A stretch of DNA of 64,000 bases from contig JALNZU010000020.1 in assembly GCA_023229245.1 (NCBI GenBank), positions 1 to 64,000 on the forward strand, given 5' to 3'. A program made the translations under genes and the position numbers. This document shows, one piece after another, positions 33,023 to 43,300 of this stretch. Every line of letters begins with the position of its first letter. Within the stretch, counting starts at the first letter, position 1. Origin of the DNA: Bacteroidales bacterium. Lineage in GTDB: Bacteria > Bacteroidota > Bacteroidia > Bacteroidales > F082. The notes below the pieces were generated by a model that did no database searches, was not told the origin of the DNA, and saw nothing but the letters and a program-made list of their open reading frames with translations.

Positions 33023-34360
33023 ATGATGATCCGAAAAATTTTCAAAGCCACGAGCTTGACTGTCATGGCATTATATCTTATGACAGCCTGTACGAACAAC
33101 CCATATACAGGCTTTACCAAAACAAAAGAAGGGGTATATATTACATATCATCAAAGAGGGGAGGGCGATGAAACACCCCAGCTCAATGATTTTGTGGCGT
33201 TAGATATGATATACAGGCTGAAAGATACAGTGATATTCAACAGCTTAGAACTATACGAGCCATTGGAGATACCCGTCATAGTACCCACTTTTCAAGGCGA
33301 TTTGTACGCAGCACTGCAAATGATGCACATAGGCGATTCTGTTACTGTGGCATTTCCAGCCGATTCTTTTTATTTAGTTACGGCCGGTATGCAACAACTT
33401 CCTGATTTTATAAAAGCTGGTGAACCTATGTTCTTCGATATCAAGCTTAAAGCAATCAAAACAGCTGAACAGGTTCGATATGAATACAGGGAACAGCTTC
33501 AAAAGATGAAGATACAGGAGCAGGAAGTGCTTCAAGCATATCTTGAGGATCAGAAAATTACTGTCAAACCTACTGCTTCCGGTCTTTATTATATTGAAGA
33601 AGTCAGAGGTACAGGTCCCCGACCCAAAGAGGGAGATGTACTTAAAGTACATATTGCCATCAGCATGATAGAAGGATTTCCTTTGATCTCTACTTTCGAT
33701 CAGGAACCAATGGATGTCGTATATGGCGAGCCATTTGATACCGAAGGCTTTGATGAAGCATTGGGATATATGCGCTCGGGTAGTAGGGCTAAACTGATAG
33801 TACCGTCTCATTTAGCTTTCGACAGTCTGGGACAAGGGCAAATTATTCCGCCCTATTCAACTTTGCTGTATGATGTGGAGCTAAAGCGCATCCTCAGTCC
33901 GGCCGAAGCCGAAAAAGAACGGGAAAAGGCGCAACAACAAGCCGAGAAACTTGCCGAAGAAGCACGGCTAAATGAACAAGAAAAAATAGACCAGTATATC
34001 CAACAGCATAATATACAGGAACAGCCTACCGAAAATGGAATCTATTATATAGAAACAGAAAAAGGACAAGGTAAACAAGCCGAAAACGGAAAAATGGTGA
34101 AAGTACATTATACCTTGTATAATATAGAAGGAAAGCAGCTTCAAAGCTCTAAAGATATGGGACAGGCTTTTACATTTACCTTAGGACAAGGACAAGTGAT
34201 AAAAGGCTGGGATGAAGCATTACTGCTTATGAAAGAAGGTGGTAAAGCTAAGATTATTTTGCCTTCATCACAAGCGTATGGAGCTAATGACAGAAATCCG
34301 GATATCCCGCCTTATTCACCTTTAGTATTTGAAGTTGAGCTTATTGAGGTAAATAACTAA
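33023..34360 (+). CDS. Three-module FKBP lipoprotein
   Basis: A 445-residue lipoprotein (VMALYLMTAC) with three FKBP-like modules. The first two are degenerate (ALDMIYRLKDTVIFNSL... and LKVHIAISMIEGFPLIS...). Between the second and third is a charged coiled-coil-like linker (AEAEKEREKAQQQAEKLAEE). The third is near-canonical (VKVHYTLYNIEGKQLQSS, GQVIKGWDEALLLMKEGG, IPPYSPLVFEVEL) but lacks the FDSS aspartate. It probably combines chaperone-like binding with weak isomerase activity. The ATG at 33023 is preferred to the TTG that overlaps the previous stop. It ends the operon; a terminator follows at 34427. Confidence 0.86.
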   Translation: MMIRKIFKATSLTVMALYLMTACTNNPYTGFTKTKEGVYITYHQRGEGDETPQLNDFVALDMIYRLKDTVIFNSLELYEPLEIPVIVPTFQGDLYAALQMMHIGDSVTVAFPADSFYLVTAGMQQLPDFIKAGEPMFFDIKLKAIKTAEQVRYEYREQLQKMKIQEQEVLQAYLEDQKITVKPTASGLYYIEEVRGTGPRPKEGDVLKVHIAISMIEGFPLISTFDQEPMDVVYGEPFDTEGFDEALGYMRSGSRAKLIVPSHLAFDSLGQGQIIPPYSTLLYDVELKRILSPAEAEKEREKAQQQAEKLAEEARLNEQEKIDQYIQQHNIQEQPTENGIYYIETEKGQGKQAENGKMVKVHYTLYNIEGKQLQSSKDMGQAFTFTLGQGQVIKGWDEALLLMKEGGKAKIILPSSQAYGANDRNPDIPPYSPLVFEVELIEVNN

Positions 34361-34426
34361 TAGGACTTGCGTTGGTTTTAGCTTATATCTGAAATTAAAG
34401 CTCAAAACAAGTTATAGAGTACAAGT

Positions 34427-34459
34427 AAAAAAAACAGACCCTGATAGTCTGTTTTTTTT
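34427..34459. terminator. Terminator after the FKBP operon
   Basis: AAAAAAAACAGAC, loop, GTCTGTTTTTTTT: a strong stem flanked by A- and T-runs, usable in both directions. Confidence 0.82.
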
Positions 34460-34645
34460 AGTAGTATCCCATATATTCGTTTCTAAAGCCCTGTAGGAGC
34501 AAGCTTTTCTTTTTTTTATCATACTATAAGTTCGTCCCTGCGAGACTTGACTTTTATTGCCGATTTTGATGTTATCATATGCTTTGATTTGTAGGTTTAA
34601 GTAAGAAATTAAAGCTCATTATATGTTTTAGAGCACAAGTTAAAA

Positions 34646-34669
34646 ACCGGGCTCTCCGGTCTGTTTTTT
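34646..34669 (+). terminator. Second, weaker terminator in a partial repeat of the first
   Basis: ACCGG, loop GCTCT, CCGGT, then CTGTTTTTT. The bases before both terminators are alike (GAAATTAAAGCTC ... TAGAGyACAAGT at 34391-34426 and 34604-34642), so the block looks duplicated and then diverged. Confidence 0.55.
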
Positions 34670-34821
34670 CTTTTCAAACAAAAATCCATTGATAACAGAA
34701 AAGCCATATGTACAAAAGATAAAGCTAGAAATGCAGCCATAAAAAGCGTAGAAAACATCGCCTTGTTGTGCCTTGTTGATAGTTTGGAAAGACATCTTCA
34801 GCAAAAACCCAATGCTATAGC

Positions 34822-34857
34822 AAAAAAAAACGGACTTTCAGTAAAGCCCGTCTTTTT
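34822..34857. terminator. Terminator after the LruC gene
   Basis: An A-run, CGGACTTT, loop CAGT, AAAGCCCG and TCTTTTT form an imperfect hairpin 15 bases past the LruC stop on the minus strand. It may also back up the plus-strand terminators. Confidence 0.6.
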
Positions 34858-34872
34858 CAAAGCAATGTAATT

Positions 34873-37422
34873 TTATTCGTTCTCAGGTATCTGGTAAATC
34901 AGACTTTGATTTCTGTATCCATTCAGGTCTTTATACCAGTCGGGGAATAATACCCCACCACTTGTAGCCCATTCGGCAAATTTCAGATGCACTTGAAGAA
35001 TATCCTGTTTTTCAATAGGATAGTCAAAGCTTTCATAAATATTGATAGCCCATGGCAGGTTATTTTCATCTACATAATATTTCTCTTCATCAGGATTGCT
35101 GGCATCATCATTTTGTCCAAAGAGTGTTGGGTTGGCAAGGTCGGTAGGTGGATAATAAGGCAAGTGAACTTCGTGACCACGATTTTTATCTACGATCAGG
35201 AAGGGATTGAAAGCCGCTATATCCAACGCATTATAAGTAACAGTATTAGGCTGGAACTCAATATGTATAATAAATGTTACCGGGTTTACATAAGGTGCTT
35301 CAGGAGTAGTATTCACACCTATTCCCATTCCCGGATGCGGCATTTGTGCATACGCATTATCGAATACTATGAAAGTAGGGCTGCTCTGTCCTGATTCGGT
35401 GCCATTTCCATCTAAGGTAACATAATTCTCAGTCAGATCAAAGCCGGTTACAGTAGTGATATGAGCAGGGTCAACAGTTTTTGGAAGCTGGAACCCAAAT
35501 CCGTTCTCTAAGGCAGCGCCGAATGCTTTTAGTACAAAAGTAGCATTCAACTCTTCCACATGGTTAGTGATATTGGATACGATCTCGAACTGATAATCTA
35601 CCACTAAGTCATTGAAGTCGTAATCGCCTTTACCAGGCCATAAGTCTTCAAAAGCTAAGGTACCGGGCCCTGTAGCCGGATAATGGTTTATAAGACCTGC
35701 TATTACGGTAACGGTAATAGTAGCCTCAGCACAAAATCCGTTCACATCACATACTTTATAATCAATGGTAACCACTCCTAAAAAGTCATCAGCAGGAGTG
35801 AAAGTTACTAAGCCTGTGTTTGCGTCAACACTAAACACACCTTCAGTAACTTCTGGTTCAGTACCGGGAATAAAGCTTACCGAAGTGGGATCTAACTCAG
35901 CGCTACCCTTAGTATCATTAGTCAGGACGTTGATATCAACTGGTGTATTGATCAGGGTCGTAGCCTCATCATCAACAGCCGTAGGCCCTTGGAGTGCCAA
36001 TACTAATATAGTGACAGAAGATTCATTATTATCTTCATCAGGGTCGTAGGTGGAGGAGCTTACTGTAGCAGTATTTACAAGGTTACCGCTGAAATCAGGG
36101 CTAATAGTAGCTTGTATAGTCATGGTGACGGTATCGTCTTTTACTAAGGAACCTATTGCCCATACAGGTGATACCCAATTTCCTTTGGATACTGCTACAT
36201 CATTGACTGTCAAGTCAGCCGGCAGTATATCCTCTACTTCCACATCAAAAGCGTCAGTAGGACCGTTATTTGTCACTTTTATAGTGTAGGTAATAGTCTC
36301 ACCACCTTGAGTCTCGTCTTTATCACTTGATTTGATCACTAAGAGATCAGCAGCTACTACTTTCACAGTTACGGTAGCCACATCACAATCATCAGGGCTG
36401 TCATTCATACATATTTTGTAAATAAATGTATAGTCACCGCCAGGGGTTCCTGGAGTTACAGTAACCTGGCCTGTTGCAGTATTCAGCACTATACCGGGAT
36501 GGGTAGGGGCTTCGACTATAGAAATAGTTACGTCACCATGTATAATAGGCTCTCCATCATATAAGTCGTTATCCAACACATTATCAATGGCAATTCCGCC
36601 TACATCACTACTGACAGCTCCAACATCATCCACAGCTACTGGAAGGGGGTTAGGTACCGTTTGCTCATTTGTGAACACACCTCCGGCAACACCTAACTGC
36701 ACCGAATACATACGGGCATCGCTGCCACTGTTGACTTGTCCAAGGGCAAAAGTAATTTTATTATTGGCGTTCTGGAAATTGGTAATCATTGATGTACCAT
36801 CTTTGAATACTATTCCGTCATCCACTCTTTTTGGCCCTGTAAATCTGGTACGTCCGGTTTGATTATTTGTAGTGATAGTCAATTCGGTAGGATTGTTTAC
36901 TGTATAAGTCGAATAGCCTCCCACTTCCACATACTCACGTATCTTATTTCCATCACCGTCTATATCTACTGCGGTCAGATTATAGTTAAATGCAAATACA
37001 GAATATTCTGTATAATTTTCAACATACTCTATTTCGTACAGTATGTATCCATTATTTTTAGATACGATGATACGGGGTTGGAAGCGATCCGGCATCCCTT
37101 CTTGGGTGTCGTCGTCAAAACGGTCTATCGTAGCATTTTTACGTTCGAGTATTCGAAGGTAGGCATCCACTACTATACCGTCTTTGGTAAGCACATTCGT
37201 GTATTTATGTATAGCTCCCTCGTCTATCCCCTGTGGGTCACTAGGTTTATGATAGATCAAAGTACGGTTTGCATTGGTAAAACTGAAGGTAGAGCCCTCA
37301 ATATCCAATACAAACGACTGGGCTGGCAACTGCATCGCTGCCAAAATAATAAATAATGCAGCTAATATGCTGACAACTTGAGTTTTCAAATTCATGATTT
37401 TCATTTCTGAGCCTTTTCTCAT
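34873..37422 (-). CDS. LruC-domain surface protein with DUF11 and cadherin-like modules
   Basis: An 849-residue exported protein. After the signal peptide (VVSILAALFIILAAMQLPAQS) come a beta-rich N-terminal domain (about 30-260), a cadherin/Big_9-type module (NVLDNDLYDGEPI), a DUF11-type module (TYTIKVTNNGPTDAFDVEV, about 360-475), a second cadherin-like module (DINVLTNDTKGSAELD, about 480-590) and the LruC domain (YPATGPGTLAFEDLWPGKGD onward), including the acidic DYDFNDLVVDY motif. LruC proteins are extracellular and often carry adhesive modules. The ATG overlaps the stop of the lipoprotein gene (ATGA at 37422-37419), so the two are translationally coupled. An ATG six codons further in would also leave a good signal peptide. 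Confidence 0.85.
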   Translation of the reverse strand: MRKGSEMKIMNLKTQVVSILAALFIILAAMQLPAQSFVLDIEGSTFSFTNANRTLIYHKPSDPQGIDEGAIHKYTNVLTKDGIVVDAYLRILERKNATIDRFDDDTQEGMPDRFQPRIIVSKNNGYILYEIEYVENYTEYSVFAFNYNLTAVDIDGDGNKIREYVEVGGYSTYTVNNPTELTITTNNQTGRTRFTGPKRVDDGIVFKDGTSMITNFQNANNKITFALGQVNSGSDARMYSVQLGVAGGVFTNEQTVPNPLPVAVDDVGAVSSDVGGIAIDNVLDNDLYDGEPIIHGDVTISIVEAPTHPGIVLNTATGQVTVTPGTPGGDYTFIYKICMNDSPDDCDVATVTVKVVAADLLVIKSSDKDETQGGETITYTIKVTNNGPTDAFDVEVEDILPADLTVNDVAVSKGNWVSPVWAIGSLVKDDTVTMTIQATISPDFSGNLVNTATVSSSTYDPDEDNNESSVTILVLALQGPTAVDDEATTLINTPVDINVLTNDTKGSAELDPTSVSFIPGTEPEVTEGVFSVDANTGLVTFTPADDFLGVVTIDYKVCDVNGFCAEATITVTVIAGLINHYPATGPGTLAFEDLWPGKGDYDFNDLVVDYQFEIVSNITNHVEELNATFVLKAFGAALENGFGFQLPKTVDPAHITTVTGFDLTENYVTLDGNGTESGQSSPTFIVFDNAYAQMPHPGMGIGVNTTPEAPYVNPVTFIIHIEFQPNTVTYNALDIAAFNPFLIVDKNRGHEVHLPYYPPTDLANPTLFGQNDDASNPDEEKYYVDENNLPWAINIYESFDYPIEKQDILQVHLKFAEWATSGGVLFPDWYKDLNGYRNQSLIYQIPENE

Positions 37423-37787
37423 TTGTTAAACTGGTAGGTTAATGTGTGTGAAGTCAACTGAAGAGGGATCACCTCATTTGAGAATTTAAGCAGTACGGTC
37501 TGCTCAAAGGCAGGTACTGTCAATTTCATTGTGTAAGGAGTAGCCGGCTGCAGATAGGCTTTTTGATAAGCTATCTCTTTTTCATTGGTTACTTCTACTA
37601 TACCTCTAACAGGAGTGGTTAGCGTTAACGAGATATCCTTTGTTGTTTTCCAGTTAAATTCAGAAGGTACTTTTAAATCTTCCATAGTTTGAGGAACAAC
37701 AGGTTCATCTATTGGAAAACGGTCCTTTTTGCAAGATGCAAAAGCTACAAGAGATATCAGAGCGATTAGAATTACATGCTTTTTCAT
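37419..37787 (-). CDS. Small lipoprotein coupled to the LruC protein
   Basis: A 122-residue lipoprotein: signal ILIALISLVAFASC with the lipid-anchoring cysteine, then a short beta-sandwich-like domain (NWKTTKDISLTLTTPVRGIVEV). No family is recognised with certainty. Small lipoproteins of this kind often precede LruC genes, which suggests that the pair works together at the cell surface. No perfect -7 element was seen; TATAATTTG upstream (near 37840 on the minus strand) has one base too many in the spacer. Confidence 0.72.
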   Translation of the reverse strand: MKKHVILIALISLVAFASCKKDRFPIDEPVVPQTMEDLKVPSEFNWKTTKDISLTLTTPVRGIVEVTNEKEIAYQKAYLQPATPYTMKLTVPAFEQTVLLKFSNEVIPLQLTSHTLTYQFNK

Positions 37788-38129
37788 TAATTACATCATT
37801 AATTTTGTATGCCAGGGTTTTTCAAATTATATGCCAACTCAGTACTCTATTGGTATTCGATTGTATATCATCCTGTTGCATAATCTTCACTTTCTTATAA
37901 ACTTCCCATATTGGGAAATAAACTTACTCATTGGGAATATTCCAAATTTTGTAGTTAAATAACAACTCATATACACCATCGGTTTTCACCAATAGGATCT
38001 CTCTATAGACCCTGACTTCTATCGCAGGTTTCAGTTTCCATACAGTAAGCGCATGTAAATAAAATATCAGACTACTGAAACACAATATTTGATGACTGTA
38101 CTAAATTTGAAGGCTACAAGTCAGGATAG
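37788..38129. other. Intergenic spacer upstream of the lipoprotein gene
   Basis: A+T-rich with no supported gene or RNA. It leads into the tandem array at 38130. Confidence 0.45.
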
Positions 38130-40230
38130 ATATACTTTTTTTTAGATTCCTCACTGCGTTCGGAATGACAACAGGTATTGGGGTAAGGAGTTCCACCTCA
38201 TTTCAAGCGTCAGCGAGAAATCTCACACACGATTCTTTACGACTGCTTGATGCCTGAAGAATCATTTGTATTAGTATCAGTTTGTTAGAGTTTATTACTG
38301 AATAAAGCACCTCCTTTCCTTAATGTTTCATTAGTTTCTGTACCCGCCAGCGTACGGCCCGTAGGGCTGATGAGCTGCAGCTGCATGACAGCTTGAATGT
38401 CATGCTCAGGAAGCTCTACCCATTCCTTAAAATTAGAGATACACTTTTTTAGATTCCTCACTGCGTTCGGAATGACAACAGGTATTGGGGTAAGGAGTTC
38501 CACCTCATTTCGAGCGTCAGCGAGAAATCTCGCATACGATTCTTTACGACTGCTTGATGCCTGCAGAATCATTTGTGTTAGTATCAGTTTGTTAGAGTTT
38601 ATTACTGAATAAAGTACTTCCGTTCCTTAGTGTTTCATTAGTTTCTACACCCGTCAGCGTACGCCCTGTCGGACTGATGAGTTGTAGCTGCATAAAAGCT
38701 TGAATGTCGTGCTCGAGAAGCTCTATCCATTGCTAAAAACCATAGATACACTTTTTTTAGATTCCTCACTGCGTTCGGAATGACAACAGGTATTGGGATA
38801 AGGAGTTCCACCTCATTTCGAGCCTCAGCGAGAAATCTCACACACGATTCTTTACGACTGCTTGATGCCTGCAGAATCATTTGTATTAGTATCAGTTTGT
38901 TAGAGTTTATTATTGAATAAAGTACTTCCTTTCCTTAGTGTTTCATTAGTTTCTACACCCGTCAGCGTACGCCCTGTCGGACTGATGAGTTGCAGCTGCA
39001 TGAAAGCTTGAATGTCGTGCTCGAGAAGCTCTATCCATTGCTAAAAACCAGAGATACACTTTTTTTAGATTCCTCACTGCGTTCGGAATGACAACAGGTA
39101 TTGGGGTAAGGAGTTCCACCTCATTTCAAGCGTCAGCGAGAAATCTCACACACGATTCTTTACGACTGCTTGATGCCTGCAGAATCATTTGTATTAGTAT
39201 CAGTTTGTTAGAGTTTATTATTGAATAAAGTACTTCCTTTCCTTAGTGTTTCATTAGTTTCTACACCCGTCAGCGTACGCCCTGTCGGACTGATGAGTTG
39301 CAGCTGCATGAAAGCTTGAATGTCGTGCTCGAGAAGCTCTATCCATTGCTAAAAACCATAGATATACTTTTTTTAGATTCCTCACTGCGTTCGGAATGAC
39401 AACAGGTATTGGGATAAGGAGTTCTACACATAGGCGGCTGCGCCGCCTATGTGTAGAACTCTCTGTCTGTAAAAAGATCCAGGTCATTTCGAGCGTCAGC
39501 GAGAAATCTCACACACGATTCTTTACGACTGCTTGATGCCTGCAGAATCATTTGTGTTAGTATCAGTTTGTTAGAGTTTATTACTGAATAAAGTACTTCC
39601 GTTCCTTAGTGTTTCATTAGTTTCTACACCCGTCAGCGTACGCCCTGTCGGACTGATGAGTTGTAGCTGCATAAAAGCTTGAATGTCGTGCTCGAGAAGC
39701 TCTATCCATTGCTAAAAACCATAGATACACTTTTTTTAGATTCCTCACTGCGTTCGGAATGACAACAGGTATTGGGATAAGGAGTTCCACCTCATTTCGA
39801 GCCTCAGCGAGAAATCTCACACACGATTCTTTACGACTGCTTGATGCCTGCAGAATCATTTGTATTAGTATCAGTTTGTTAGAGTTTATTATTGAATAAA
39901 GTACTTCCTTTCCTTAGTGTTTCATTAGTTTCTACACCCGTCAGCGTACGCCCTGTCGGACTGATGAGTTGCAGCTGCATGAAAGCTTGAATGTCGTGCT
40001 CGAGAAGCTCTATCCATTGCTAAAAACCATAGATACACTTTTTTTAGATTCCTCACTGCGTTCGGAATGACAACAGGTATTGGGGTAAGGAGTTCCACCT
40101 CATTTCAAGCGTCAGCGAGAAATCTCACACACGATTCTTTACTATTGCTTGATGCCTGAAGAATCATTTGTATTAGTATCAGTTTTTTAGAGTTTATTAT
40201 TGAATAAATGGAGATTGGATAAAGTATGCG
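38130..40230 (-). repeat. Tandem array of seven ~308-bp units
   Basis: The landmark ATTCCTCACTGCGTTCGGAAT recurs at about 38146, 38451, 38761, 39069, 39379, 39740 and 40048: spacing 305-310 bases, except 361 where an insertion sits. Each unit contains the hairpin-like HSERSEES/NAVRNL-type intergenic repeats common in bacterial genomes, plus a ~140-bp segment with an open minus-strand frame ending NETLRNGS...NKL. Units 3-4 recur as units 6-7, 979 bases further on, with almost no change. The array lies downstream of the first giant gene and its terminator. Short predicted proteins here are products of the repeat. Confidence 0.9.
39419..39461. repeat. Perfect 20-bp-arm hairpin inserted in the fifth array unit
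   Basis: GAGTTCTACACATAGGCGGC, a three-base TGC loop and the exact complement GCCGCCTATGTGTAGAACTC. It is part of a ~53-bp insertion found in only one of the seven units. Confidence 0.85.
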
Positions 40231-40238
40231 TTATGTCC

Positions 40239-40276
40239 AAAAAAAAATCCTTCCATGGATCGCATGGAAGGATTTT
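40239..40276 (-). terminator. Terminator of the first giant gene
   Basis: AAAATCCTTCCATG and CATGGAAGGATTTT are a perfect 14-bp stem with loop GATCG, followed on the minus strand by a long T-run, 29 bases after the stop codon. Confidence 0.88.
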
Positions 40277-40304
40277 GAGTATATCCCTTTAAAAGGGTTT
40301 GTAT

Positions 40305-43300
40305 TTATTTCACGTAGATCACACTGCCTCTGACTTGCCAGGTTTTCTGACTTCCTTCAAGCACAATGCGATAGAAATACTGACCTGCATTACCTAACTC
40401 GGTGTTTTTCAACTTCAGGCTATGAGCTCCTGCTGACTGATTAGCATCGGTAAGAACCTGAACTTCCTGGCCGAAGTGATTATATACCACTACCTTCACC
40501 TTACCCGATTCGGGTAATACATACTGTATCTCCGTCATATCATTAAACGGATTTGGATAACAGGCATGGGTAAGCGAAAGACCTTCCATAGATGAGTTGG
40601 CAGACTCTAAATAAGGGACGATTAGGTCAACCGATATCTTGGCGGCTTGCTGATCGGCAAACTCGGTATCTCCTAATAGTTCTAAATAAGGTTCGCCCAT
40701 ATGCACAGCCGACTTAAGCCTGGCATGTAGGTAAACTAAGGTCTGACCTTGTGACAAAGACATCCCATTCAGATCGAACCAGGAAATACGTACTATACCT
40801 TGGTCATGATCAATATAGTTCACCGGGAAGTCTTCTACTTCGACTATTTCAAGCAGTTGAGGATCGTAGCTAAACCCTACTGTAGCAGCTCCTAACTGAA
40901 CGCTTTGATCAATACGTACAGGTATGCGTACCAATTGGTCTTCCTCTACATTGATCATGCCTTCATAGGCTAATAGCTGAGATGATTTGGAACCACCGGG
41001 CAGATAGCTGGCGTTCATATCACCTGTTGCCACAAAATAAATATTGAACACATTCAAGCCGTCGTTCAGATTATCCAAGAATACTTCGTAATAGACTTCT
41101 GATGCTAAGGTTGATGCTGCATACTCACCTGAAGCGGTAAACACTTTCTCCGGAGCATAAGGATAAGCCTTCTCACTATGGTCTGTCAGACGTGTAGTAG
41201 CTAAGTTGAAGTAATGTGCTCCACCAGGCAGAGGATGATAGGTAGGATTACCTGTCATGGCATATTGTAGCAATAGGGCATCTGCACTGCTGATGGAATT
41301 GCTGTTAGTTACATCGGCTACTTGAGTGAAATAGTCGGTATAATCAGGAACGGATACAGGTGCTATCCATGGGAATATGGTCAGATTTGTATTGTTCACT
41401 GTCATCATGGCAATGATCAACGCATCTATTGATGAAGCTCCTCCCCAGTTGTTCCAGGTCCAGATCTTCTCTAATCGGTTATCAATTGCTTGTTCCCAGA
41501 TACGCAATGTATAGTCTTTACCTGATTCAACACCTACATATTCGAAGTAGCTGCTCAGTCTGGTTTCAGGATTGTAGGCCACAAGTTGACGGCCACCTAT
41601 TGCTGTCTCACCTTCAAAGAGCTGTACATAAAATACTCCATAATTATTAGGTGAGGGAATCAGTGTTTCGTTGGAGTTGAAGTATTTCAACTGACCGGCT
41701 ATCTTGGCAGTAGAGCTGAAGGTGGCGGTCAATTCTTCATAGCATTCAGTAATGGTGAAGTCAAACTCAGCTTCTGATGATATGATATTTCCATCCATAT
41801 CTTTCCAGTTCAGGAATTCCCAGCCGGGTGAAGGAGTAGCTACCAGAGTAACCACTGTGCCAACTGCGAAGTTGCCACCACCGCTGACTGTTCCACCATG
41901 TGATGGATTAACCTTCAACACTAATAAAGGTGGATTGACTTCCATTATGATCAGGTTAGATACAGCATCAGCTACTACAGCGCAAGGATGGCTTGAACTC
42001 ATTTCTACGTAGATCTCGTCTCCGTCCAATGGCTCATAACTGAACTCTGCATCATTGGTACCTACTGCTACTTCATTGACATACCACTGATAAGTGGGGT
42101 TAGTCCCACTATTAACAGCAATAGCGGTGAAGGTTACCAACGTATTATCACATACGATAGTCTCTGCTGTGCTGATACTTACTTCTGCCGTCAGATCAGG
42201 GGTAACATCAACTACAAACGGATCTGATTCAGCCGGATTATTCAATGCACATCCAATGCTGGAGGTCAGTGTAACAGTCAATACATCTCCATCTGTTGGT
42301 ACATAGGCAAAGATATCGCTATCAGCACCTACATCCACTCCATTAAGCTGCCACTGATAGGAAGGTGTTAATCCGCCATTTAGGGGCATGGCCTGAAACT
42401 GAGCCTCGGTAAAGGTACAGATGATATCAGTAAGCTGTACGATAGCTACTGCTACCGGCAGATCGTTTTGAAGGGTAAGTTCCATCTCAGAGGTCTGGCT
42501 GCAGCTGCTTCCAGGATCAGCTGTTATAGTAAGAATAACGCTGCCGTTGGCAATATCAACACTTCCAGGAGTATAGATAGGATTGACTACGGTGGCATCG
42601 TTGAAAGTACCATTACCACTTGTAGTCCAGATCAGGGAGGTATAGTTACTGGCTGTTGCTGCTACTATAGGGAAGCTTTCTGATACGCATACAGCTCCAT
42701 CGGGGCCTGCATCCACCGAAGGTGTCCTGACAACGGTCAGAGTACCTTCTACAAAGGTGATATCGTAATTCGTACTCAGCGCATCGCTAACCGTGATAGG
42801 ATAATCACCCGGATCGCTGGCCTCAGTAGCTGTAGTACTGATTTGTGGTGCAGCATCCAGAAACTCTTCATCTTCTCCATCTACAAAGCCGATGTAGGTG
42901 ATAGTCAGTTCAGGATTAGGTTCAAACTGGCAACGTTCTTTATCGTCGGCAGTGATAGTCAAACCTTTTGGCTCTATAGTAAGAGTTACCTCTATGCGGA
43001 CGCTTTCGCAGGCTTGTCCCTGCTCAGGATCCGGATCGAGTATCTCACGGGAGGCAACCCAGGCTTTATAAATGCCTGCCTGAGAGGCTGATGGAGCAGT
43101 AGTCTCCTGGTCATCTTCATCGTACCATACTAACTCGGTATTTGCCGGAGCTACAGCTTCTATGGTATGCAGCTGACCATCATAGGTAACAGTCAGATCT
43201 TCTACCGTAGGGGCAGGGATCTCGTCGGGCTGGGTAACTTCTACAAACTCGGCATAGTTGGAGCTGTTCACATCAGTAACACTATAAAAATAGGTGCCGG

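Noticed and set aside
36859..37356. 165-codon plus-strand frame opposite the LruC gene
   Set aside because: It is a shadow of the minus-strand gene, which has a signal peptide and recognisable domains. The shadow contains only unrelated low-quality sequence.
38130..40230. CRISPR array or coding tandem genes in the repeat region
   Set aside because: The units are ~308 bp and contiguous, with no 20-40-bp repeat/spacer alternation. The predicted short proteins (with the NAVRNL stretch) come from the widespread hairpin repeat in changing frames.
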